The notes under the pieces were generated by a model that saw only the letters and a program-made list of their open reading frames with translations, was not told the DNA's origin and did not search any database. Positions 47,456 through 56,196 of a stretch of 64,000 nt of DNA are shown here, one piece after another (within the stretch, counting starts at the first letter, position 1; every line of letters starts with the position of its first letter). Position numbers and translations under genes: made by a program. Where the stretch lies: the IMG/VR virus record IMGVR_UViG_3300048580_000372, positions 1-64,000 of that record; one strand, 5' to 3'. Source of the DNA: a virus.

Positions 47456-49488
47456 TATTTAACCCTCTTCTTGCTTTGTAATACAGCAGCAGCCACAGCC
47501 AACATTTTTTCATCAGCGCCTTCTCCAGCCAATTTTTCTGCTTGTGCCTTTATACTATCTTGGTCAATCGCATCACCAGTTATAGTGTCTGGATTTTCCA
47601 CAGCAGCCACATAATCTTCTATTTCATTGCCAGTTAATTCTTGTTCTGGGTCTGTATGTTTTGTTTGGCTATTAACAGCTTTTATTGTTTTAACATCAGC
47701 TTTTTTTGCAGCCAAAAGTTCTTTATCAACTTGTCTAACAGTTTTAGTTGTTTTCAAATCATTTTCTTTTGGTTTTACCAACTTTGCTTTTAATTCTTTT
47801 GCTTCTTCAGGTGATAGTTCTTCTTTTGGATTTTTATATTCTGGATTTTGCTGAATAAATTCTTTTGCTTCGCCTTGTTCAACATTACCATTTTTCAATT
47901 CTAATTCAAACACATCACCAACTGTAGTGGTTTCTTGTTCAGATGTTTCATCGCCTGTAGGGGCATCTGTTGGTTCTGCACCATTTTTATTTAATTCATT
48001 TGCAGTATTAATAACTCTGGCAATATCATCATCAGATAAATCCCCTTCAAACAACACGTTGGTATGCCCTTTTAATATTTGTTCAGTAAACCAACCTTCA
48101 AATAATAATTTATCCAAATATCTTTCTAATTTTATTGACTCACCCAAGTCAATTGGTTTGCCTTGTGCTACAGTTATCTTTTTATCATTGTATAATTTTC
48201 TAAACAATTCTAAATCTTCAGAATTTCCAATTTTTGGTGGTGTAATGTTATTTTTCTTAAACCAAGAATTAAATTTCCCATCTTTATCAGCCTTGCGTTC
48301 ATCAGTCCATTGTTTATATTTTTGTGCTAATTCATCAATAACATTGGCTTTTTCAAATGCAGCAGCAGCAGCAGCTGGGGACAATTTACTTGAAAGATAA
48401 ACCATCAAATCTTTAGATTTATCACCTGTTCCATTAGACTCAGACCATTTTGTAAAATCCTCAACTGAACATTGATTATCAGATTCTTCATCTTCATCTG
48501 TGCCAATCTTCGCATCAATTTTATCTTTGAATTTTGTATAAACAGCATTTGTAACTTTAATAAGGTCTTCAACTGATAATGCTGCTTTTGGATCAATTTT
48601 TTTTGGTTTTTCTGTTCCTTCTGGATTCTGTTTCGCATCAGCATTTCCTTGTTGCTGGTTTTCTTCACCATCTTCTTTTAATATATTATTTTTATATTTT
48701 TTACTTTCAGTCAATGCCTTGGCAATTGCTTCCTTAACTTCTGGTTCTGGTAACCCAAGACTTTTGTAATATGAAACTATATTGTCATATGTTATTTTAT
48801 TAATATCAACCCCATTCTTTTTACACCAACCAGTCATGTCTGTTTTCAAACGATTGGAATATTGTTTTTTGACAGGACCACCTTCTCTTCTATTTTCACC
48901 GCCCTTTTTTCCTTCTAAATCTTCATCACTATCGGCGTGCATATTACGCAATGCAGCCCCAATACGTTTTTGGGTAGCTGGAGATAAATCTTTATCAGGT
49001 TTAAATGCCAAATAACCTTGTTTAATCATTACATCAGCCAAATTACCCAAAGCATCCTTTAATTCTTGATCTGTAAAAGGAATGGGTACACGTTTATTTG
49101 CACCCCCATATTGCACTAATACCTTTTTAAAAAGACTACGAGCAGCTGCACTCAATACAGTACTTTCATCAATGTTAAATTCTCTTGAACACCATTCAAC
49201 AAACCCTTCCGGATAAACGTTCAATTTACCATCCTTTGTTTTAGCACAAGCACCTTTAGCTGTTCCACCAGTTATATAATCAGCATCTTCTATATGATCA
49301 GCAGCGAACTGTTTAATACCACTTTCCATGCTATAAATCATTTTTACAACTTCTTTCTTTAAAATTAAAGACTTCAATGAATCATCACTAACAATTGCAG
49401 CAGCTGCGCTCCCTGCTGTACTCAAAGTATTCTTCAATTTACTCATAAATGATATTTCATCTATTCTTTCTATTTCATATGCTCTCAT
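47455..49488 (-). CDS. Large packaged-type polyprotein-like protein
   Basis: 677 residues starting MRAYEIERIDEISFMSK. Several similar helical modules (about 95 residues each; one includes EGFVEWCSREFNIDEST, another MTGWCKKNGVDINKIT, a third SVEDFTKWSESNGTGDKS, a fourth FNSWFKKNNITPPK) recur and are separated by acidic linkers. Sites such as ALTESK, ILKEDG, LLFEGW and VLFEGD fit prohead protease cleavage. The recurring W-C/S-x-K/E element suggests repeated small binding domains. Confidence 0.6.
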   Translation of the reverse strand: MRAYEIERIDEISFMSKLKNTLSTAGSAAAAIVSDDSLKSLILKKEVVKMIYSMESGIKQFAADHIEDADYITGGTAKGACAKTKDGKLNVYPEGFVEWCSREFNIDESTVLSAAARSLFKKVLVQYGGANKRVPIPFTDQELKDALGNLADVMIKQGYLAFKPDKDLSPATQKRIGAALRNMHADSDEDLEGKKGGENRREGGPVKKQYSNRLKTDMTGWCKKNGVDINKITYDNIVSYYKSLGLPEPEVKEAIAKALTESKKYKNNILKEDGEENQQQGNADAKQNPEGTEKPKKIDPKAALSVEDLIKVTNAVYTKFKDKIDAKIGTDEDEESDNQCSVEDFTKWSESNGTGDKSKDLMVYLSSKLSPAAAAAAFEKANVIDELAQKYKQWTDERKADKDGKFNSWFKKNNITPPKIGNSEDLELFRKLYNDKKITVAQGKPIDLGESIKLERYLDKLLFEGWFTEQILKGHTNVLFEGDLSDDDIARVINTANELNKNGAEPTDAPTGDETSEQETTTVGDVFELELKNGNVEQGEAKEFIQQNPEYKNPKEELSPEEAKELKAKLVKPKENDLKTTKTVRQVDKELLAAKKADVKTIKAVNSQTKHTDPEQELTGNEIEDYVAAVENPDTITGDAIDQDSIKAQAEKLAGEGADEKMLAVAAAVLQSKKRVK

Positions 49489-49490
49489 GG

Positions 49491-49742
49491 TTAAATTCTC
49501 TTTTTAGTAGTTTCTTTGAATTCACGTATCTTACGAGTAAATTTTCTTGGGTCTTCACCACGAACAGCCAAATCAATCCTCTTAATTAATTCTTCAGCTT
49601 CTTCAGCAATAAATTTATTCCTAATCTCTTGTTTAATATTAATTAACGCAGACACAGCATTCACCACACGTTGTTCGATAATCTGATGTTTATTGCGCTC
49701 CGGTATAATGGAATCTAATTCGTCTATTATGTTTCTAATCAT
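49491..49742 (-). CDS. Small helical protein
   Basis: 83 residues, all helical, Glu/Arg/Ile rich (QRVVNAVSALINIKQEIRNKFIAEEAEELIKRIDLAV), probably a coiled coil. ATG overlaps the stop of 49739-50239. The basic tail KFTRKIREFKETTKKRI could bind nucleic acid. Function unknown. Confidence 0.55.
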   Translation of the reverse strand: MIRNIIDELDSIIPERNKHQIIEQRVVNAVSALINIKQEIRNKFIAEEAEELIKRIDLAVRGEDPRKFTRKIREFKETTKKRI

Positions 49743-50239
49743 TTATCCACCTTCCTTAATAAGTCTTCTAAACTTGAACTTGCCAACAAATAACCTTGTT
49801 CTACACCGTAATCTATATCAGAATTACCAGAATTCTCCTTTAGATAAGACCACTTCTGAATCAATTCCCTAATACCTTCAACTAATTGATCATATTTTGA
49901 ATTAACATTATTACTACTTCCTTCAAATTGACTTTCAGTTATAACAGAAACAAAACCCGGTAATGAACGCCATGCAACATTTTCTAAATCTGTACTTGAA
50001 ATTCTAATAAAACGTTCTTCAATAACTTCATTCCAAATACCATTGTCTAATATTAATTCACTACTATCAATGGCATTATCACCATCATCCATTTCCAATA
50101 AATAAAACATATCACCAGTTGGCAATAATGGTTCATCAACTGCTTCAAATGTTGTTTCTTCTATATAGTCTTCAACAGCTTGTTCGGTTAAATAAATATA
50201 CTGTCTTAAATCGTTGGGATGATTCATCCAATTCTCCAA
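49739..50239 (-). CDS. Acidic packaged-type protein
   Basis: 166 residues starting MENWMNHPNDLRQYIYLTEQ, where LRQYIYLTE resembles the leader helix. Acidic, with a beta-rich centre (PTGDMFYLLEMDDGDN, RFIRISSTDLENVAWRSLPG) and sites VITES and LVEG. First gene of the large coupled operon 42143-50239; late promoter 19 bases upstream. Confidence 0.55.
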   Translation of the reverse strand: MENWMNHPNDLRQYIYLTEQAVEDYIEETTFEAVDEPLLPTGDMFYLLEMDDGDNAIDSSELILDNGIWNEVIEERFIRISSTDLENVAWRSLPGFVSVITESQFEGSSNNVNSKYDQLVEGIRELIQKWSYLKENSGNSDIDYGVEQGYLLASSSLEDLLRKVDK

Positions 50240-50258
50240 ATGTTTAATAGTTATATTT

Positions 50259-50266
50259 TATTTATC
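50259..50266 (-). promoter_or_regulatory. Late promoter GATAAATA
   Basis: 19 bases before the ATG at 50239. Confidence 0.75.
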
Positions 50267-50288
50267 CTTTTTTTAAAAAAACAAGATT

Positions 50289-51692
50289 TTATTTTTTCTT
50301 CATGAAATTATCACGCAATGATTTGCCTTTAACAGCAACAGTATCATCTGTTTTCTCTTGTGATTGTGTTTCTTCAGGTTGTCCAGCACCACGACGCAAT
50401 TTATTAATCAAATCTGTAGATGATGTTGTAGCTATACTTGTCCCTGCAGCAGATGCATCCTCGTCCTTATCAGAAATACAAAGTGTTTCAGGATCAAAAC
50501 TCAAATAACCCTTCATACCAACACCACCAGATGAACGTGTTTTCAAAAATTGTACCTGCATTTCACCACGACCACGCATTGCGTCAGTCATCAAAATACC
50601 AATAACGTTATCAGAGGTATTAATCTTTGACACACCACCAGCGATATGGGTAAAATCAAATTCTAATTCTGACATACCTTCACGGTTAACCTGTGATGCA
50701 GTAACCAATAACATCTTATACTCAATAGCCAATCCACGCAATTCTTCAGACACAAATTTATCTTTGATGAACAGATTACTTGGATCAACTTTTTTGTTGT
50801 TTGGAAACATAAGGTCCAAATAGTCAACCACAATAGCATCAGGTACATACCCATATTTGATTTCATACTCTTTCAAATATGCCCGCAATTCTAAAGTCGA
50901 ACCACCCTGTGGCATTTGTTTGGTAACAAGACTACCCTTGGTCTTTCTTGCTTTTGCACCAATCTTTAATGCTGTTTCCTCAAGGTTCTTCATAATATCT
51001 TTTTGTGGTGTTCCAACCAACATCGAACCCAAACGTTTGTTGATTAATGCCTCAGACAATTCAAACGAAAAATAAACAACGTTCAATCCAGCCATTGCCC
51101 AATTCAACGCAACGTTCTGCATAATAAGACTCTTACCACCACCAGAACGAGCGATGAAAACATTCAATTCCCCACGATTGAAACCACCATAAAGAACCTT
51201 GTCAACCATTTTAAATCCAGTGGATTGGGTACCGTTGTTGGTTTGCATGTCCTCTAATGATGATTGGAAATCTTTGAAAAAATCAGAACCCAAATCTTTG
51301 TTTAACGATATCAAAAGGGCATCCTTTAACCCTTGCTCAACGTCTGCGTACTTACCCTTCTCAATTAATTCTGGGGCTTCCATGATACGATTGGACACAG
51401 CCTTATGACGACAAAATTTTTCAATCTCAGTTAATATAAATTGTTGTTCTGGTAATGTTATCTTTAATGGCTCAATGTCAATGTTTGTTTTGGCTTTTAA
51501 TATTTCTTGACTTGGAACAGCATGATATTTTTCAGCATAATCTAAAATAAAATCAACAGTTTTTTGTAACCGCTCATCAAAATATTCTTTATTTAATATA
51601 CCAACACACCTTGTGAAAATAGTATCATCACCTAAAAAACAATTAATAAAAAGTTTCTGTGTTTCAAAATTATATTCTAAATTATCATGCAT
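50289..51692 (-). CDS. 41: Replicative DNA helicase, gp41/DnaB type
   Basis: 467 residues, the usual length for T4 gp41 (475). N-terminal helical domain to about 150, then a RecA-like core: Walker A ARSGGGKS (181-188), YFSFELSEALINKR, Walker B DAIVVDYLDLMFP (about 282-294), and LLVTASQVNREG (motif H3/H4 sensor). It unwinds the lagging-strand template as a hexamer and works with the primase encoded upstream. A low-complexity tail follows (about 405-467). No intein is present. Its start overlaps the primase stop by one base. Confidence 0.93.
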   Translation of the reverse strand: MHDNLEYNFETQKLFINCFLGDDTIFTRCVGILNKEYFDERLQKTVDFILDYAEKYHAVPSQEILKAKTNIDIEPLKITLPEQQFILTEIEKFCRHKAVSNRIMEAPELIEKGKYADVEQGLKDALLISLNKDLGSDFFKDFQSSLEDMQTNNGTQSTGFKMVDKVLYGGFNRGELNVFIARSGGGKSLIMQNVALNWAMAGLNVVYFSFELSEALINKRLGSMLVGTPQKDIMKNLEETALKIGAKARKTKGSLVTKQMPQGGSTLELRAYLKEYEIKYGYVPDAIVVDYLDLMFPNNKKVDPSNLFIKDKFVSEELRGLAIEYKMLLVTASQVNREGMSELEFDFTHIAGGVSKINTSDNVIGILMTDAMRGRGEMQVQFLKTRSSGGVGMKGYLSFDPETLCISDKDEDASAAGTSIATTSSTDLINKLRRGAGQPEETQSQEKTDDTVAVKGKSLRDNFMKKK

Positions 51693-52792
51693 TAACGATT
51701 ACCTCCTACCAACATTCCTTCTTTTACTTTTATTTTCATAACATCATTGTCATTATTACTACCTGTTATGTTATCCATTACAGTTTTCAACACCCATAAT
51801 CTACCATATTTAGCCACAGCATCTGCAGCATCTTTAACATTCTCATCCCAAGATTGCCAAGGGAAGCTAACCAACCAATTATTCTTTATTGCAATATCAG
51901 TCAAATGTTTTCCAGCTTTATCCCTATCTGGTAATATGATAACTTTCTTACCATATGAATTTATCCAGTTAATTTGTTCCTTGGTTAATGTTGAACCCAA
52001 ACTTGCCATACACCCCAACGATATTGCATCCAACACACCCTCAACTATTAATAGATAATCACGAGTTTCCATAAGATTACAATTGAATATATAATCCTTT
52101 GGTGTGTACCCAACATATCTAAAGGTATTTTGTGGTTTACAAGTTCTTGCATGGAACCCAACAAAATGTTCTTTCCAAAAAAATGGAATTATGATTCGGT
52201 GGTTTATATCTTTAAAATTCATTCCCTGCCCAGAATATGGGGCTGGTGTCCAATAAAAATCATAATAATTAATTAAATCTGAATTCCTTGAATCCAAATA
52301 TGTCAACACTTCAATAAAATCGTCTGGTGGATTGGTTGACGTTGCCCAAAAATTAATATCCTTGGCACCACTTGGCCAAGCAATCGGGTCAAATTTCAAC
52401 TTGGCAGAATATGCATTCAAATATTCTTTTTGTGTCGGGTCTTGTTGAACAACTTGTTGTAATTGCCAAGCCTTGAAATTCAACTTTTTAATTTCATCTT
52501 CTGTGAAAGTCAATGATTTTAAATATTTTTTAATTCTGGCGTTTAATTGTTGCCCCGGCGTGAATACAGTTTTAAATCCACAATTAAAACAATTGATAGT
52601 AAACGAACCATTGCCAATAATTTTTAAACCACCACGCATACGTGTGTCAGGGCGAGATTGTCCATTCGCTGTACAAACAGGACAATTATATGATAACCAA
52701 GAACCCGGTGTTTGATGACGTTTGGATGGCAATCTACTCGTTATTGCATCCAAAAGAAAATTTATATTGTATTCAGATATGTCGTGTGTCAT
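51692..52792 (-). CDS. 61: DNA primase, gp61/DnaG type
   Basis: 366 residues. The zinc-binding domain has CPVC (about 37-40) and CFNC (about 68-71). The TOPRIM core shows DYLLIVEGVLDAISLG with the catalytic Glu, and KVIILPDRDKAGKHL with the D-x-D. The protein makes RNA primers and forms the primosome with the helicase next to it. Length and gene order fit T4-type phages. The start follows AGGAACAA. Confidence 0.9.
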   Translation of the reverse strand: MTHDISEYNINFLLDAITSRLPSKRHQTPGSWLSYNCPVCTANGQSRPDTRMRGGLKIIGNGSFTINCFNCGFKTVFTPGQQLNARIKKYLKSLTFTEDEIKKLNFKAWQLQQVVQQDPTQKEYLNAYSAKLKFDPIAWPSGAKDINFWATSTNPPDDFIEVLTYLDSRNSDLINYYDFYWTPAPYSGQGMNFKDINHRIIIPFFWKEHFVGFHARTCKPQNTFRYVGYTPKDYIFNCNLMETRDYLLIVEGVLDAISLGCMASLGSTLTKEQINWINSYGKKVIILPDRDKAGKHLTDIAIKNNWLVSFPWQSWDENVKDAADAVAKYGRLWVLKTVMDNITGSNNDNDVMKIKVKEGMLVGGNR

Positions 52793-52852
52793 TTGTTCCT
52801 ATCCATTATTAATAAAACCATAATAATAGATAGTGTGGTATGAAATCAATAT

Positions 52853-53338
52853 TTAATACTCAAAAAGAATAAGATTATGTTCTCGCAATGTTGGTATTGT
52901 AATTGCAACAAAGCTGTTATCATCACTTTCTTTATTCTTTTTATGAATCATATCAATCTTACCAGAACCAATCAAAAGCAATAATTTTTGAATATCAAAA
53001 CAAACAGCCCATAAGAAATCTGTTTGACGATAGTTTGATATACCATAAATAAAAATATCAGCTTTGATTTTTGAAAATTCGCCTGCACGTTTTTCAGCAC
53101 CATTTTCATAACGAATGGTTACATCCTTATAAGGACTGTATTTTGCATTCCGAAAACGCTCTTGAATGGTTAAATGTTTGTCACCAAGCATTGCCACATA
53201 ATCAATCTTGTCATGATAATCTTTGTGGGTTCCAACTTCACTTTTAATGTTATCAAATCCCCATTCTGGATATAGTTTCGTTAATGCAACATCGTGCATC
53301 TTATTGGTGAAATTCATTGATGTTTGGGAAAATGTCAT
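52853..53338 (-). CDS. Unknown protein, possibly PD-(D/E)XK nuclease-like
   Basis: 161 residues. The ATG at 53338 follows AAAGGATTACCATT. DKIDYVAMLGDKHLTIQERFRN and KIKADIFIYGIS resemble the D-x(n)-Q/E-x-R/K arrangement of the restriction-like fold, but the match is loose. Alternating strands and helices fit such a fold. It has its own promoter with a dyad, unlike the neighbouring late genes, so it is likely early or middle. Confidence 0.5.
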   Translation of the reverse strand: MTFSQTSMNFTNKMHDVALTKLYPEWGFDNIKSEVGTHKDYHDKIDYVAMLGDKHLTIQERFRNAKYSPYKDVTIRYENGAEKRAGEFSKIKADIFIYGISNYRQTDFLWAVCFDIQKLLLLIGSGKIDMIHKKNKESDDNSFVAITIPTLREHNLILFEY

Positions 53339-53367
53339 AATGGTAATCCTTTCATTGATTATCCATT

Positions 53368-53397
53368 ATCATAACTGCGATGGCAGTTGAATGTCAA
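53368..53397 (-). promoter_or_regulatory. Sigma70-type promoter with internal dyad
   Basis: TTGACA (53397-53392), 18-base spacer, TATGAT (53373-53368). The spacer contains the perfect dyad AACTGC-CATC-GCAGTT, a candidate operator. Confidence 0.65.
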
Positions 53398-53398
53398 A

Positions 53399-53860
53399 TT
53401 ATTTGTTTTTGGTGAATACTAAACCATACCCACCCCAATTGGTCCCTTCAACTGTATCAAAAAATACTTTGTATCCGTCAGATGTTATAAAAACAGTTGA
53501 ATTTGGAGAAGCTGTTATTGAATCATACCAATTCTTAAATTCGTCTGCCATTTCTTGTTTGATTTTATAATCAACAGTTCCACCAATTTTTACAAAGGTT
53601 TGAAAAAATCTACTAAAGCCATAAGAACCACCAGGAACTTGTGTTTTTGGGGCATACTCGATCATCCCACTTTGTTTGGCTAAAAATTTAGTGGAATCTG
53701 GGGCAGATGGAATGGAACGTCCATCGTTGACATATTGTTGATATTCTGCAACTTGTTCTTTCATGAATTCTTCAGCACCTTCAACCAATTCAATACTACT
53801 AATAACATCATCAAATGGTGATTCCATCAAATTCATAAATTTTCTAATATCTTGTCCCAT
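53399..53860 (-). CDS. Packaged-type protein with IRKFMNLMES leader
   Basis: 153 residues starting MGQDIRKFMNLMESPFD, cut expected after LME or in ELVEGAEEF. The body contains a beta-rich domain (STVFITSDGYKVFFDTVEGTNWGGYGLVFTKNK). Function unknown. It lies 12 bases after the structural gene 53873-54772 in the same late operon. Confidence 0.6.
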   Translation of the reverse strand: MGQDIRKFMNLMESPFDDVISSIELVEGAEEFMKEQVAEYQQYVNDGRSIPSAPDSTKFLAKQSGMIEYAPKTQVPGGSYGFSRFFQTFVKIGGTVDYKIKQEMADEFKNWYDSITASPNSTVFITSDGYKVFFDTVEGTNWGGYGLVFTKNK

Positions 53861-53872
53861 AATCGTTTCTCC

Positions 53873-54772
53873 TTAAACAGCTTTTTTCAATTCATAAGTT
53901 ACCAATTTAGCTTGACCTTGATTACCCGGCATTGGCTCAAGCATAATTCGCCAATAGTTCAAATCTTCTTTTATCAAAAATTCAGTCACACCAGTTGTAT
54001 TCATTACAGATATAAAATTTCTATCTAAATCCTCATCCAATTGTATATATTTCCAATCTGTACCATCAGGATTACTATCATTATTACTATTAGTCAATTG
54101 TTGATGGTCATTTTTTTGAATATAAATGTTTCCACTAAAATTGTCCATATACACCTTAATGGAATTCCAATATTGTCCAGCCAAATCTCTATTAACATTT
54201 CCCTTTATAGCAGAACTTACTCTTCTGGTGTTACCTTGTCCCAACCCAGTATTCCAGCCATAATTCATAATAGCGAAATTTAATGGATTGAACGATTGGA
54301 CATTTAAACTTGATTGATATAATGGTGCCTTCAATGTTATATGTCCTGTGCAACTTTGGACCATATCTGTGAATAATGGGAAAGTATAATCGTTTTGATC
54401 TGTCAAGAATACTGTGTAATTATATCCACCCAATGACCATGTTTGTGTATCCGCCATATTAATGGTAAGGTTGGCTGTCCCTTTATATTCATCAACAACT
54501 GTCAAAACTTTATCCAAAACTACTTCACCATTATCAGGGTTACTAACTATAATTTTTAAAACTTTACCAACAAGAACAACAGCTTTACGGTCAAGCGAGC
54601 GTATGAAAAAATTTAAAACTTGGTTGGCTCCTTTATGGATGATAAATGCATTATTACTCATTGGGTAATTCTCCGTAAATTGTTTGCGTAATGGTTCAGT
54701 TTCGTTGCCAAGCGTTCCATCCCTAAAAGTAAGGTTAATATTAATATCATAAGAATATAGCGTGTTCAACAT
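53873..54772 (-). CDS. Virion structural protein
   Basis: 299 residues, beta-rich with many Asn, Thr and Tyr and no catalytic motif. An N-terminal beta-sandwich (NQVLNFFIRSLDRKAVVLVGKVLKIIVSNPDNGEVVL, GGYNYTVFLTDQNDYTFPLF) is followed by a second beta domain. Similar to neck or baseplate appendage proteins of T4-type cyanophages in layout; identity not certain. A late promoter lies 22 bases upstream. Confidence 0.6.
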   Translation of the reverse strand: MLNTLYSYDININLTFRDGTLGNETEPLRKQFTENYPMSNNAFIIHKGANQVLNFFIRSLDRKAVVLVGKVLKIIVSNPDNGEVVLDKVLTVVDEYKGTANLTINMADTQTWSLGGYNYTVFLTDQNDYTFPLFTDMVQSCTGHITLKAPLYQSSLNVQSFNPLNFAIMNYGWNTGLGQGNTRRVSSAIKGNVNRDLAGQYWNSIKVYMDNFSGNIYIQKNDHQQLTNSNNDSNPDGTDWKYIQLDEDLDRNFISVMNTTGVTEFLIKEDLNYWRIMLEPMPGNQGQAKLVTYELKKAV

Positions 54773-54794
54773 TTTTAAAATTCCCTTTTTATTT

Positions 54795-54802
54795 TATTTA
54801 TC
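54795..54802 (-). promoter_or_regulatory. Late promoter GATAAATA
   Basis: 22 bases before the ATG at 54772. Confidence 0.75.
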
Positions 54803-54875
54803 AAATTTTTTATTTACAAGATTCATTTTTTGTTCATAAATAAATTAAATATACAGTTAATGACTAAATGATTGA

Positions 54876-54883
54876 TATAAATA
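54876..54883 (+). promoter_or_regulatory. Late promoter TATAAATA
   Basis: Plus-strand box 34 bases before the ATG at 54918. Confidence 0.7.
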
Positions 54884-54917
54884 CTTTATTAGCTTTTTTT
54901 AAAAGGAACCAACAAAA

Positions 54918-55307
54918 ATGTCAGAAGAAAAGAATATATACCAAATATTGACTGAAAAATTCCCATTTTTATCATATGGAACCTATAATGAGGAAGATTA
55001 TGTTGGAATTATTCAAAATCACGACACAACATTTGTAATGATGTACGTGTATAATAAAATTCAAGATGAAAAATTAAAAAAATTATTCTTGGAATATTCA
55101 GATGAATATTATTGGTCAAGTAATCGCTTGGTACCAATCAATATTTATTTCCGTAACAGATTTAAAGTTTTCACCCCATATCTAATGGCATTCTCTGCTA
55201 AAGATTTTAATCTAATATGTGGACCATCACCATCAATTGATGCCTACATGTCAAAGAGAATTAAAAGAAGAACTGTGGCATTAGTATCAACTAAAAAAAT
55301 TAGTTAA
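54918..55307 (+). CDS. Conserved-looking phage protein of unknown function
   Basis: 129 residues. The ATG at 54918 follows AAAAGGAACCAACAAAA. Single alpha/beta domain: YQILTEKFPFLSYGTYNEEDYVGIIQNHDTTFVMMYVYN, then SNRLVPINIYFRNRFKVFTPYLMAFSAKDFNLICGPSPSI and a basic KRIKRRTVAL end. It reminds me of a small T4-type phage protein, but I cannot name it. Single-gene unit, late promoter, convergent with 55300-55914. Confidence 0.6.
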   Translation: MSEEKNIYQILTEKFPFLSYGTYNEEDYVGIIQNHDTTFVMMYVYNKIQDEKLKKLFLEYSDEYYWSSNRLVPINIYFRNRFKVFTPYLMAFSAKDFNLICGPSPSIDAYMSKRIKRRTVALVSTKKIS

Positions 55308-55914
55308 ATTGCTCCAAAATCAAATTCATCTGAACAATAACCAATGATGCATAACCATACGCATGACTCTTTTTGAAACCATATTGAGCCTCTTCTTCAT
55401 CAGAACCAACTTGAACAGGTTCCCAAATAGATTTTTCAATTTCATCCCAAGATTTGTCAATCAAATATTTCTTACCTGGACGAATCAATGCCAACACCAT
55501 TGCCAATTGGTCAATGTTTTTAGGTTTTAATTTTTTCAACAAATCAATTTGCCCATGAAGCTGAAATATAGGCTCACCAGTTTTAGCCCCAGATACAACA
55601 TCATCTTCTTCCAAAAGTTCCCACACAGGTTCTTGATTTAACATTCGTTCCAAATGTTCTTCATCTTTGATTTTACTATATATGAAAACATTCAAAAAAT
55701 CTACCTTCATATATCCACGAGCATTAGCATCACGATAGTCAATTGATGAATACCCTGTCAATGGATCAACCATTGGTGTGTTATAAAAATAAACACCTGT
55801 GTTATGCTTGATAGTTTCTGTCTGTTTGATAATTGTTGCAGGGACATGTGGAACACAAGCCAATGCCTCGTCCCTGTTGGCGAAATCAATGTCAATGTCA
55901 AAAAGTTTTCCCAT
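55300..55914 (-). CDS. Small DnaE/PolC-type DNA polymerase III alpha-like protein
   Basis: 204 residues. FDIDIDFANRDEAL matches the palm motif of C-family polymerases that carries two catalytic Asp; GYMKVDFLNVFIY matches the region of the third Asp (K/F-D-F-L); PIFQLHGQIDLLKKLKPKNIDQLAMVLALIRPG matches the conserved FQ...LK.lKP....dl.a..AL.RPG block. A bacterial DnaE has over 1,000 residues, so only fragments of the palm and finger region remain. It may be a minimal domain with a structural or regulatory role in replication. Confidence 0.7.
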   Translation of the reverse strand: MGKLFDIDIDFANRDEALACVPHVPATIIKQTETIKHNTGVYFYNTPMVDPLTGYSSIDYRDANARGYMKVDFLNVFIYSKIKDEEHLERMLNQEPVWELLEEDDVVSGAKTGEPIFQLHGQIDLLKKLKPKNIDQLAMVLALIRPGKKYLIDKSWDEIEKSIWEPVQVGSDEEEAQYGFKKSHAYGYASLVIVQMNLILEQFN

Positions 55915-55917
55915 GTT

Positions 55918-56196
55918 CTACTCCATTATAAAAGTTAATCTAAACAACATTTCATCTTTACTGTGAATAAATTTTATCTTCATTGCACAATTGGCTTGTT
56001 CTATCATTTCAACCTCAACTGGTCGTTCTTCTAACCAGTCGTATGCCCGCTTACCTTCTGATGAACCTTCCCAAATAACATAAATATTACCTTTTTCAAC
56101 ATATATAGCACTATCAAACCCTAACAACGAATCAACCTCTAATGATGTCAATACTCTATTTTCATTTTGTGGGTCAGGATGTTTGATTATTATCAA
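55918..56196 (-). CDS. Small unknown protein beside the DnaE-like gene
   Basis: 92 residues. Alpha/beta pattern (VLTSLEVDSLLGFDSAIYVEKGNIYVIWEGSSEGKRAYDWLEE) with a C-terminal beta part. ATG overlaps the upstream stop. In the operon 55300-58209 with replication-associated genes. No family is recognised. Confidence 0.55.
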   Translation of the reverse strand: MIIIKHPDPQNENRVLTSLEVDSLLGFDSAIYVEKGNIYVIWEGSSEGKRAYDWLEERPVEVEMIEQANCAMKIKFIHSKDEMLFRLTFIME

